The notes under the pieces: generated by a model | The model's database searches: none | What the model was told of the DNA's origin: nothing | Seen by the model: only the letters and a program-made list of their open reading frames with translations | Program-made: the position numbers and the translations under genes | IMG/VR virus record: IMGVR_UViG_3300021364_000077 | Location: 1-35,752 of that record | Source: a virus | DNA length: 35,752 nt | Strand: one strand, 5' to 3' | Shown here: positions 1 through 5,704 of the stretch, one piece after another | Layout of the letters: the number at the start of each line of letters is the position of its first letter | Position numbering within the stretch: the stretch's first letter is position 1

Positions 1-349
1 ACCAAACAGGTCTAATTGCCCGGATGTGCTGTCGGATGTATGGCCATAAGTGTCTTGGGTCGTCTTCTCCTTTTCGCTTCCCTGCGCTACTGAAGGGCTG
101 ACATGGATATCCGGCAGTGATGCCGTGTACTTTTCCACGAAACTCTGATGCAGGGAAGGTTTTGGCATTAGACCACACAGGTGCTGTACATAGTCTCCCT
201 TCTTCCATCGCTTTAACCAATACTGCTTGGACATAAACTTCGATCTCCAGGTAACAGACTGTTCTAACATCCACGCCTGCTCGCTTGATACCAAGTTCAA
301 GCCCGGAGTAGCCGGAACATATTGAGATAATGTTTTGGGTACTATCCAC
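1..349 (-). CDS. DNA cytosine-C5 methyltransferase, N-terminal part (runs off left edge)
   Basis: The 116 codons visible carry the first conserved blocks of a C5-cytosine methyltransferase. The AdoMet-binding motif I is ISICSGYSGLELGI near residues 8-21. The catalytic motif IV is PCQPFSSAGKR at residues 82-92, with the nucleophilic Cys at about 83. The frame then reads IRAIRPVW and leaves the window, just where families of this type continue into the ENV motif. The start is taken as GTG at 349, overlapping the stop of the upstream sigma-like gene; an AGGAG lies about 13 nt upstream, so the start is not certain. The enzyme would methylate phage or host DNA, a common way to evade restriction. 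Its 3' end probably re-enters at 35752-35349. Confidence 0.9.
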   Translation of the reverse strand, partial: MDSTQNIISICSGYSGLELGIKRAGVDVRTVCYLEIEVYVQAVLVKAMEEGRLCTAPVWSNAKTFPASEFRGKVHGITAGYPCQPFSSAGKRKGEDDPRHLWPYIRQHIRAIRPVW

Positions 350-827
350 ACTTCAGAAACTTCTCCTTATTTTTATAGTAATACTCCTTGAAAAAAGGAT
401 GCACATACAATCCATTCTCCACGCGGTATCTCCAACTACTGCCGTGATGCTTCAAGCAATACTCAATGAAATGCGTAGGTACACCAGGTATAGCCTTTCT
501 CAGCTTCTTCCGCTCCTCCTTTTCCGCAACGAGCTTGAGCCTCTTCTTCTCATCATGATCAAAGAGTAAAGACTTCTCATTTATCACAGGTATCGCAACC
601 AACTCCCCCTTAGTCTTACCAAAGTCAATATACCTCATAATCCTCCGGCATTCCTTGAGGATTTTCTCAACCGCAAAGCGAACACAATGACAACTAACTC
701 CAAACTCATAACCCATCCTGCGGTATGACATGTTATGAAAAAACCTCATCTCAAGAAGTCCGCGCTCACTATCAGGCAGTAACTCAAATAAGCACTTAAC
801 CAAATCTCTCTGTTCAACATTAACCAC
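342..827 (-). CDS. Sigma-70 region 4-like helix-turn-helix protein
   Basis: This 161-aa protein has an N-terminal segment of the form LPDSERGLLEMRFF-HNMSYRRMGYEFGVS, which matches the spacing of sigma-70 region 4 and related winged HTH domains (residues roughly 15-60). The C-terminal part is basic and unrecognised. It may be a late-gene activator or sigma-like factor, but function is inferred from the fold only. A GTG start at 827 is preferred because GGGAG lies 7 nt upstream; a TTG at 833 is too close to that site. It overlaps the upstream HTH gene by 8 bp and the downstream methyltransferase start by 8 bp, so the three genes look like one operon. Confidence 0.65.
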   Translation of the reverse strand: MVNVEQRDLVKCLFELLPDSERGLLEMRFFHNMSYRRMGYEFGVSCHCVRFAVEKILKECRRIMRYIDFGKTKGELVAIPVINEKSLLFDHDEKKRLKLVAEKEERKKLRKAIPGVPTHFIEYCLKHHGSSWRYRVENGLYVHPFFKEYYYKNKEKFLKCG

Positions 828-1266
828 GAACAATCTCCCACATATCCCTGTCCAAATGCCTCACCTGCACACTCTCTCCCAACTTCAAATACTTACCGGG
901 CTTGCATCTAAACTTACCATGCGAACCATCCCCAAACTCAATTAACCTCAGAAACCTATTCTTAGGCACTCCATATACCCTAGCCTCCTGCACAAGAGCA
1001 TTCCCCGTACTCTGCCTTACCATCCCCTCAATAATACTTACCCTCTCCTCCTGGGCCTTGTCTATCATCTCATCGACTTCCGCCAACTCCTGCTCAACCA
1101 CCAACTCGCTCTCCAACTCCTCCAACTTCGCAACCATCCTCTTGCTAAACCTCTTCAGACTGAACGCCATCCTCGCTGTACTAGGCTTGACCCCCATCAT
1201 ATCAGCAAACGCCTTCTTCGTAAGACCATGCCTCTCCAATATCTTTCCCGCCCTTTCCGTATCCAT
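820..1266 (-). CDS. HTH DNA-binding protein, possible regulator
   Basis: The 148-aa product begins with a helix-turn-helix-like segment (residues 5-35, GLTKKAFADMMGVKPSTARM). A charged coiled-coil stretch follows (about 45-80), then a compact C-terminal domain ending LDRDMWEIVRG. Transcription is divergent from the 1327 gene, and the intergenic region holds a perfect TTGACCTGTCAA palindrome, so an autoregulating repressor is plausible. No lysogeny repressor is otherwise obvious, which makes this a candidate, but there is no peptidase or other diagnostic domain. AAGGTG lies just upstream of the ATG. Confidence 0.6.
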   Translation of the reverse strand: MDTERAGKILERHGLTKKAFADMMGVKPSTARMAFSLKRFSKRMVAKLEELESELVVEQELAEVDEMIDKAQEERVSIIEGMVRQSTGNALVQEARVYGVPKNRFLRLIEFGDGSHGKFRCKPGKYLKLGESVQVRHLDRDMWEIVRG

Positions 1267-1326
1267 GCGTCACCTTCTGTAGTTTATGCATTGACCTGTC
1301 AACACTTTTGTGCAAAAAAATAACTC
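1267..1326. promoter_or_regulatory. Divergent control region with TTGACCTGTCAA palindrome
   Basis: This 60-bp gap separates the minus-strand HTH operon from the plus-strand 1327 gene. A perfect inverted repeat TTGAC-CT-GTCAA lies at 1291-1302, and each half reads as a -35-like TTGAC on its own strand. No convincing -10 element is seen at standard spacing in either direction. An operator or overlapping divergent promoters are inferred. Confidence 0.4.
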
Positions 1327-1845
1327 ATGGGTAACAAAGCCACCGTGAAAGCGCTCCGTAAGGACCTCAAAAACGATATCATCGATTCAGCCGCAAAAAT
1401 AGCTATGAAGAAAGCAACTGCCGCAGGCGAAACCCGTAAGCTCCAGGCTAAAGCAAACTCCCCCACAAGAAAACAAAAAAATATACAGGACTATACACGC
1501 CACTTCCTGCGCTACCGCCTAGAGATGACCGAGCAGGAATACCTAAACGCAGTATCCAACAAACTATCCGCCATAGTCGGAGACAATCTAAACCTCATCC
1601 ACGAAAAACTAGACCAAATACCCCCGCAGAACCTAGCATACACACTCTCAGTCCTCTTCGACAAACTCATGACCATAAACGGCAGACCCACAAACATCAC
1701 CGCTTCTGCCAATGTAAAACTAGGCGCATCCGATATGACACCGGATAAAGTACGCTCAATCCTAAAAGGTGCAAAATCCGCAACAGATTCCCTACCCAAG
1801 GAAGCATCTCAGGATAAGGTCATCGAAATAACTGATGAAGCGTAG
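1327..1845 (+). CDS. Hypothetical protein, possible small-terminase or DNA-binding protein
   Basis: This 172-aa protein is Lys/Arg/Ala rich at the N-terminus (residues 1-60). A helical core contains IPPQNLAYTLSVLFDKLM followed by NGRPT, and the C-terminal tail is acidic. The segment of the form LAxTLxxLxDKxxxxxGxPT occurs in small phage proteins near packaging genes, so a small terminase subunit is one possibility. This is weak recollection only, and the gene lies about 3.5 kb from terL across the presumed circular junction. It overlaps the next gene by 11 bp. The first ATG is used; no strong Shine-Dalgarno is visible. Confidence 0.55.
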   Translation: MGNKATVKALRKDLKNDIIDSAAKIAMKKATAAGETRKLQAKANSPTRKQKNIQDYTRHFLRYRLEMTEQEYLNAVSNKLSAIVGDNLNLIHEKLDQIPPQNLAYTLSVLFDKLMTINGRPTNITASANVKLGASDMTPDKVRSILKGAKSATDSLPKEASQDKVIEITDEA

Positions 1846-2254
1846 AGGCTCCCTCTACGAACAAACTTTCTTCACCGAAGCACTAGCCCGTAATCTCGAA
1901 GTATTTACACCCCTGGGCGATTACCTACCACAGGATTGCCTAGTCATGAACCAAGCAGGCAAAATCTTTAAAGTGCAAATAAAAGGCACTAAGGATAAAG
2001 TAATCGATAAAGCAAATAAAGGACAGGGCAGATATATGATTACCACTTCCACGGGAAGATCCAAGAAAGAGTCGATAGATTGCACGAAAGTCGACATACT
2101 CGCCGCATATGTCGAAGCCATACCCACTTGGTACATAATACCATGCCTAGAAATAAACCAATGCATACGCATATCCCTATACGCTCATAACCCACTATCC
2201 AAGGGAAAGCACGAAAAGTACCGCGAGGCGTGGGATCTCTTTAAAACACCCTAA
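1835..2254 (+). CDS. PD-(D/E)XK endonuclease-like protein
   Basis: The 139-aa protein has the arrangement seen in PDDEXK_5-type and archaeal Holliday-junction-resolvase-like nucleases. An N-terminal helix (SLYEQTFFTEALA) is followed by a strand with PLGDYLPQDCLVM and then KIFKVQIKGT. The D of QDCLV (about residue 34) and the Q-I-K of KVQIK (about 47-49) fit the catalytic D...[E/Q]xK core. This protein could process branched DNA or act as a restriction-like enzyme. It is translationally coupled to the preceding gene and is the last gene before a long non-coding region. Confidence 0.6.
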   Translation: MKRRGSLYEQTFFTEALARNLEVFTPLGDYLPQDCLVMNQAGKIFKVQIKGTKDKVIDKANKGQGRYMITTSTGRSKKESIDCTKVDILAAYVEAIPTWYIIPCLEINQCIRISLYAHNPLSKGKHEKYREAWDLFKTP

Positions 2255-2286
2255 AACTACATACGGATACTCTGCTATTCGTGAGG

Positions 2287-2430
2287 TGCGGGGAAACGCA
2301 TGATCGGGAACCGATCCGCGTATAAGGCAAGGACTACCGCTTGGTACGGGGAAATGGCATCATAGCGCTAAAACGCTAGGGCAGGATTGCGGGGAAAACC
2401 ATATGGCGAAAAAATTATGCGGGGTGGTGA
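2287..2430 (+). ncRNA. Possible structured RNA with repeated CGGGGAAA motifs
   Basis: CGGGGAAA occurs at 2290-2297, 2347-2354 and 2390-2397, with a partial copy at 2420. Local hairpins are visible: TGCG/CGCA around the first motif, GATCGG-GAA-CCGATC at 2302-2316, and TAGCG-CTAAAA-CGCTA at 2363-2378. The segment has no reading frame of interest. Its sense strand is unknown; plus is assumed because flanking genes read that way. It could equally be a DNA element. Confidence 0.3.
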
Positions 2431-2440
2431 TGATAATACA

Positions 2441-2516
2441 GAATTAGCGCGAGACGCGGCGTGACCCCCTCCCCCCCCTGTGGCGTGGATCGCGTCTAGT
2501 TTTTAGCGCGTAATTC
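2441..2516. repeat. Long imperfect inverted repeat with cytosine-rich loop
   Basis: The left arm is GAATTA, GCGC, AGACGCG (2441-2458). It pairs with CGCGTCT (2491-2497), then GCGC and TAATTC (2507-2516), with a small bulge on one side and an 8-nt bulge on the other. The loop contains ACCCCCTCCCCCCCC. The structure could be a cruciform origin element, a transcript-end hairpin for the 1327-2254 genes, or a single-strand initiation site. There is no U-run, so a standard intrinsic terminator is unlikely. Confidence 0.5.
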
Positions 2517-2557
2517 CGAATCACATGCTAAACGATAGCGTTGAATAGCAACGATTT

Positions 2558-2647
2558 ACGCAAATTAACGCAAGGATTGACGGAAGAAATGCTAGTATTT
2601 AAGCGGTTTTGCGTGGTTGCGTGGACCGGTTTGTACGGTCTTGCGTG
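2558..2647. repeat. TTGCGT box cluster (iteron-like)
   Basis: TTGCGTG occurs at 2609-2615, 2617-2623 and 2641-2647, and the reverse complement ACGCAA at 2558-2563 and 2568-2573, the latter two exactly 10 bp apart. A GACCG/CGGTC hairpin lies between the second and third direct copies. Clustered boxes on the face of one helix turn suggest a protein-binding array, for an initiator or a regulator. Confidence 0.4.
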
Positions 2648-2912
2648 CAATGTCTTACAATCTGCTTTACACGAGTATAGCAAATTTGTGGTGGGGTGCA
2701 GAAATGCATTTCCTTCCGTTACCTTTCGTCATTTGTTTCTCGTCTCCTTCTCGCCATCCCTTTTCCTCGTCAATCATTCCCCTTGCGCTGGATCAAACGC
2801 CATTGATTTTGGAGCTTGTTGCGTTGTTGGCGCTCGATCATTCCGATGGTGAAACCATCTCGGTGATCCGCGTAATAGCGCTTGGCGCTTGTGTAGTATA
2901 TAAGCGGTAGTT

Positions 2913-2965
2913 TACACAAAAAACACTTTTTATTTGACTATGTAACGTGTGTTTGTATTTGTAGT
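2913..2965 (+). promoter_or_regulatory. Early-operon control region with 16-bp shared site
   Basis: TACACAAAAAACACTT at 2913-2928 is identical, in the opposite orientation, to a site at 10045-10060 upstream of the RHH regulator. It is followed by TTGACT (about 2934) as a -35-like element and by TTTGTA repeated three times at short spacing. No good -10 is seen at 17 bp. This is the only plausible start region for the plus-strand early genes. Confidence 0.4.
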
Positions 2966-3008
2966 TTGTAGCGAGGCAATTAAGCCAAGCGGTAAAGAAA
3001 GATATATT

Positions 3009-3251
3009 ATGAAAAACACTACTTACAACGGTTGGACTAATCGCTCTACTTGGTTGATTAACCTATGGTACGAGCCACACACTGAAAGCGATCTTGATTG
3101 GATAAAGGAGGAACTTGAGGAGCGCGTGAGTTCATTATCCAATAGCGATAATGTATGCGACAAGATACTTGCGGACATGCTCAACCTACAGGAAATCGAT
3201 TGGGATGAGTTGAAGGAGCATGTTGAGACAGAAGAAACTTGCGAGGTTTAA
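3009..3251 (+). CDS. Conserved small phage protein of NGWTN-type
   Basis: This 80-aa acidic protein opens with TTYNGWTNRSTWLINLWYE, a signature (YNGxTNxxTWxxxLW) that I recognise from a widespread phage family of unknown function (of the DUF7249 kind). The rest is helical and acidic. The ATG at 3009 follows AAAGAAAGATATATT, a leader resembling that of the 4236 gene. An upstream in-frame start at 2949 would add residues from the promoter region and is not used. It is the first gene of the early plus-strand operon. Confidence 0.75.
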   Translation: MKNTTYNGWTNRSTWLINLWYEPHTESDLDWIKEELEERVSSLSNSDNVCDKILADMLNLQEIDWDELKEHVETEETCEV

Positions 3252-3272
3252 CACTACAGAAAGGTACACACG

Positions 3273-3368
3273 ATGAATGATCACTACATTATATCAATAA
3301 TCATCCTTGCACCTTGGTTCATGGTAGGCGCTTGGGAATTATTACAAGCAATTAAGGAAAGGAATTAA
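3273..3368 (+). CDS. 31-aa single-span membrane peptide
   Basis: The ORF starts at ATG 3273 after AGAAAGG and ends with TAA 4 bp before the next start. The product has a hydrophobic stretch IISIIILAPWFMVGAW over residues 6-21, followed by a short charged tail LLQAIKERN. It fits snugly between two early genes and has its own ribosome binding site, so it is likely expressed. Function is unknown; a small membrane effector is possible. Confidence 0.5.
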   Translation: MNDHYIISIIILAPWFMVGAWELLQAIKERN

Positions 3369-3372
3369 GACA

Positions 3373-3717
3373 ATGACATATTTTAAAGAATCACTTGCAC
3401 GCATTGAAAACTATAATGGAGATGAGAATCATTATTTACTCATATGGGATGATCCAATGGTAATGGAGATTCGCAATGAGAAACAATTGCGGAGCATGTT
3501 TGAGGCGTGCAAAGAGCATCAAAGTGATGATTGGTTATTATGCGGAGAAAGGCGCACATATGATGAGTCAATATGTAAAGACATTGATGAGATCATGGCA
3601 CATCTAAACAAAGAGAAAGAGGTTTCAATCGGAGAAATGCGAGACCCATCTCCGCAATCCGTAACAGATGAAAACGGATATGTGCGTATCCGTAGGATTT
3701 ACAACAATGGAGAATAA
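3373..3717 (+). CDS. Hypothetical early protein (114 aa)
   Basis: This acidic, soluble protein begins MTYFKESLARIENYNGDENH and has no motif that I recognise. AAGGAAAGG precedes the ATG by about 8 nt, a good ribosome binding site. It belongs to the run of small plus-strand genes with tight spacing, where phages often carry host-takeover or anti-defence genes. That role is inference from position only. Confidence 0.65.
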   Translation: MTYFKESLARIENYNGDENHYLLIWDDPMVMEIRNEKQLRSMFEACKEHQSDDWLLCGERRTYDESICKDIDEIMAHLNKEKEVSIGEMRDPSPQSVTDENGYVRIRRIYNNGE

Positions 3718-3722
3718 GAGAA

Positions 3723-4052
3723 ATGAGCTACAAAGAAGAACATCCCGATTGGATCGCCCCAAGTGACTTCCGCTTGGATGAATTAGAGAAACTAGGATTT
3801 GAGGACATCTCATGGCATAATGATGCTTGTCCATTCTTTGAGAATGAGAAACACGGATTAAATCTGCATGTCGATTATCAAGAGAAATTGAGCGATACGC
3901 CAAGCGATCCATTTATGAGGTATCACTTATTGCGATATGATTACGATCAAGAAACCAAGGAATACGATCAAAGCGGATGGAACGCGGATTTGCTCATCTC
4001 ATCGAATACCTTCGCGGATATCATCAAAGCAATAAAGGAGAAACTCGCATGA
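3723..4052 (+). CDS. Hypothetical early protein (109 aa)
   Basis: The product is an acidic aromatic-rich protein (MSYKEEHPDWIAPSDFRLDE at the N-terminus) with no recognised domain. It follows the preceding gene by 5 bp and overlaps the next by an ATGA, so it is co-translated with its neighbours. No membrane segment or signal is present. Confidence 0.65.
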   Translation: MSYKEEHPDWIAPSDFRLDELEKLGFEDISWHNDACPFFENEKHGLNLHVDYQEKLSDTPSDPFMRYHLLRYDYDQETKEYDQSGWNADLLISSNTFADIIKAIKEKLA

Positions 4053-4213
4053 AACACGCCGAAAACCTATTCGCGGAAGCGGTCAATCAATTGATCGAGA
4101 TGGGCGAGAAAGCACGCAAGGAAAGAGAAATGAGGGAACGCAAGGCGGCTGATCGTGAAACGATCCGCGTAAAGCGTAAACGCGCAAGGCAACTTACTTT
4201 ACAACTTAAATAA
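4049..4213 (+). CDS. Small basic helical protein (54 aa)
   Basis: This 54-aa protein is almost all helix-forming and strongly charged. An amphipathic N-terminus (residues 1-20) is followed by a Lys/Arg-rich segment (22-48) that could bind nucleic acid. The ATG at 4049 overlaps the preceding stop as ATGA and sits after AAAGGAG, so the shorter start is chosen over an in-frame one at 3977. No family is recognised. Confidence 0.65.
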   Translation: MKHAENLFAEAVNQLIEMGEKARKEREMRERKAADRETIRVKRKRARQLTLQLK

Positions 4214-4235
4214 CAAACAAAAGAGAAAGATATAT

Positions 4236-4406
4236 ATGAAAATTAACATTGATGAAATACGCCAAGCGGAAAGCACGCTTGAGGATATAAACGAGGAGAT
4301 CCGAGAAGCACGCTTCCATGATGATAAGGAGCGCGAAGAGTTTATGATTAAGGAGAAACGAGAAACGCTTAAATTTTTAGCACTTGCAGAAAAGGAGAAC
4401 GCATAA
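4236..4406 (+). CDS. Small coiled-coil protein (56 aa)
   Basis: The ORF starts at ATG 4236 behind AAAAGAGAAAGATATAT and ends 1 bp before the next ATG. The product is very rich in Glu, Arg and Lys with heptad-like spacing of I/L residues (IDEIRQAESTLEDINEEIRE), so a coiled coil is predicted over most of its length. No function is recognised. The leader closely resembles that of the 3009 gene. Confidence 0.6.
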   Translation: MKINIDEIRQAESTLEDINEEIREARFHDDKEREEFMIKEKRETLKFLALAEKENA

Positions 4407-4407
4407 C

Positions 4408-4746
4408 ATGGAAGCGACAAAAGAGAAACACGCCACATTCACGCCAGGACCTTGGCAAATCGAGGATTGCACTCCAGGAGAAAGCACGGGGTTGCGTTTC
4501 GAGGTAGGCACAAAAGATAGCGTCATTGCACGCACAACGGACGGATGGAAAGAAGCAAACGTCAACGCGCGATTGATCGCGGCGGCTCCGGAGCTATTGG
4601 AGCAATGCAAGCTATTCGAGAAAGTGCTGAAAGCGATTGGCGATATGGGTTACAAGGATGAAATCGATTTAGACTCTCATTCATGGCTTATGCGTACAAT
4701 GGAACTCCGCGAGGTCCTCGCCAAAGTAGAGGGGGGTGAGGGATGA
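4408..4746 (+). CDS. Conserved phage protein with TPGPW / NARLIAAAPELLE motifs
   Basis: The 112-aa product has FTPGPWQIE near the N-terminus (residues about 11-19) and NVNARLIAAAPELLEQCK in the middle (about 51-68). This pair of motifs marks a very common small phage protein family of unknown function. The start at 4408 places the family's usual short N-terminus in front of TPGPW. The gene ends in KVEGGEG and overlaps the next by ATGA, within a 23-bp sequence repeated 161 bp later. Confidence 0.8.
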   Translation: MEATKEKHATFTPGPWQIEDCTPGESTGLRFEVGTKDSVIARTTDGWKEANVNARLIAAAPELLEQCKLFEKVLKAIGDMGYKDEIDLDSHSWLMRTMELREVLAKVEGGEG

Positions 4747-4909
4747 AGTACAAAGTAGAGGTAACGATTTACAATAGCTACGAGATTGAGGCAGAATCGC
4801 AAGAGGAGGCAGAGCAATTGGCAAGAGAATTGGATTGCTTTGAAACGCTACGCGATTGCGATTTCAATGTTAATCATTGCGAAGAGGTAGAGGGGGGTGA
4901 GGGATGAAG
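4726..4909 (+). repeat. Pair of 23-bp direct repeats spanning gene ends and starts
   Basis: The 23-bp sequence beginning GTAGAGGGGGGTGAG and ending GGATGAAG occurs at 4726-4748 and 4887-4909. Each copy encodes the C-terminal VEGGEG of one gene, includes the ribosome binding site of the next, and ends in that gene's ATG and second codon. The intervening gene is therefore bounded by identical junctions, as if inserted or duplicated as a unit. Confidence 0.85.
4743..4907 (+). CDS. Small beta-strand/EAxSxEEA protein (54 aa)
   Basis: The ORF starts at ATG 4743 and ends at 4907, with both junctions inside the 23-bp repeat. The product begins MKYKVEVTIYNSYEIEAESQ and continues with an EEAEQLAREL helix. 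This strand-strand-helix pattern resembles small DpnD/PcfM-like and related phage proteins, function unknown. Translation is coupled at both ends by ATGA overlaps. Confidence 0.65.
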   Translation: MKYKVEVTIYNSYEIEAESQEEAEQLARELDCFETLRDCDFNVNHCEEVEGGEG

Positions 4910-5110
4910 CTTATTGAGGAGAAATATAATACAGCCGCACTTGAGCTTGTCGATTGGGTTGAGAGAAACGCAGAACTCAAAGCCGCACTTGGCGTGCTGT
5001 TCATGGATATGTGCCTAGACTTTTGGTTTAAATGTGCCGGACCTGAGAAATCTATGGAAGCACTTGATTCGATGGTTAAGGAGAAAATTAAACAACTCAA
5101 TGAGCAGTAA
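4904..5110 (+). CDS. Hypothetical early protein (68 aa)
   Basis: This helical protein has an acidic first half and a hydrophobic aromatic middle (LGVLFMDMCLDFWFKCAG, about residues 30-47), followed by a charged tail. The middle segment is too polar to be called a clear membrane span. It is coupled to the preceding gene by ATGA and overlaps the next by 11 bp. Nothing in it identifies a function. Confidence 0.6.
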   Translation: MKLIEEKYNTAALELVDWVERNAELKAALGVLFMDMCLDFWFKCAGPEKSMEALDSMVKEKIKQLNEQ

Positions 5111-5234
5111 AAACGAGTCCGACACAATAGCGCGCCTGGCGTTGGGCCTCCTCGTCTTTTTGGCGATGAGGTTCGCGCCTAGGGCGATTGAAGCTTGGCA
5201 AAAGAGAAAGAATATGAAAGGAGAAATGCGATGA
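5100..5234 (+). CDS. 44-aa single-span membrane protein
   Basis: The ATG at 5100 lies inside the end of the previous gene. The product has a hydrophobic segment IARLALGLLVFLAMRFA (residues about 10-26) flanked by polar N- and basic C-terminal ends. It overlaps the following gene through ATGA at 5231-5234. It is the second tiny membrane protein of the early operon; no family is recognised. Confidence 0.5.
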   Translation: MSSKNESDTIARLALGLLVFLAMRFAPRAIEAWQKRKNMKGEMR

Positions 5235-5551
5235 GTGAAGAAGATAAGCAGTTAAAAGTTATCTACGAAATTGAAACTTTTGAGATAGAGGAACAAGATT
5301 TTAAGCATATCGAGAAATGTAAAAAAGAATTGGGTGCTTGGTTTGAGGCACAAAACATTAAGACGCAACTTGCAATTTTTTACGCTTACACAGTTGAACA
5401 CTTTCATGGTGATACTCTACGGCATTGCCCTTGGTGGAAACTTCTTGAACGGGCAAGGGATGATATTTTCAAAAAACACATGCCTGAAGATAAGTACAAT
5501 GCCGAAGAGAGTTTATCTCTAGTTCCGACCGAAGTAATACTAGATGAGTGA
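5231..5551 (+). CDS. Hypothetical early protein (106 aa), last gene of plus operon
   Basis: The product is an acidic helical protein, starting MSEEDKQLKVIYEIETFEIE, with an aromatic-rich centre (AIFYAYTVEHFHGD). The start at 5231 overlaps the previous stop as ATGA and is preferred over 5195. No domain is recognised. It is followed within 40 bp by a strong bidirectional terminator, marking the end of the early transcript. Confidence 0.65.
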   Translation: MSEEDKQLKVIYEIETFEIEEQDFKHIEKCKKELGAWFEAQNIKTQLAIFYAYTVEHFHGDTLRHCPWWKLLERARDDIFKKHMPEDKYNAEESLSLVPTEVILDE

Positions 5552-5586
5552 AGAAGAGAAATAACTCTTCAACCCCGTACCCCCTC

Positions 5587-5647
5587 AAAAAAGCGTTTTG
5601 TTTCGCAACATGAGTATTTACCCTCGTAAGCGATCAAAACGCTTTTT
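5587..5647. terminator. Bidirectional intrinsic terminator between convergent operons
   Basis: AAAAAGCGTTTTG (about 5588-5600) pairs perfectly with CAAAACGCTTTTT (5635-5647) around a 34-nt loop. On either strand the stem is followed by U-rich sequence, so it can end both the plus-strand early operon and the minus-strand replication operon that converge here. Confidence 0.75.
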
Positions 5648-5704
5648 AGGGCACTCTAGGGTAGCTTAAACGGCAAATCTGTAGCTTTTGTATCCATCTG
5701 TAGT

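Larger units (their letters stand above)
2255..3008. other. Long structured non-coding region, candidate origin/control region
   Basis: About 750 bp with no convincing gene; open frames at 2541-2910 lack a Shine-Dalgarno and protein-like composition. The region contains short hairpins and three CGGGGAAA copies (2287-2430), a long imperfect inverted repeat with a C-rich loop (2441-2516), five TTGCGT boxes in two orientations (2558-2647) and a C+T-rich tract (about 2706-2790). Further small hairpins follow, for example at 2845-2860 (ATGGTGAAACCAT). The last part (2905-2960) is AT-rich and precedes the early operon. Such a mix is typical of phage replication origins or early control regions; the role is inferred. 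Confidence 0.55.

Noticed and set aside
2541-2910. Overlapping open frames in the non-coding region
   Set aside because: Both lack a Shine-Dalgarno, have low-quality composition, and cover boxes and hairpins that explain the sequence better.
2975-3000. tRNA D-arm-like string (AAGCCAAGCGGTAAAG)
   Set aside because: No anticodon arm, T arm or acceptor follows; the sequence runs directly into the 3009 gene.
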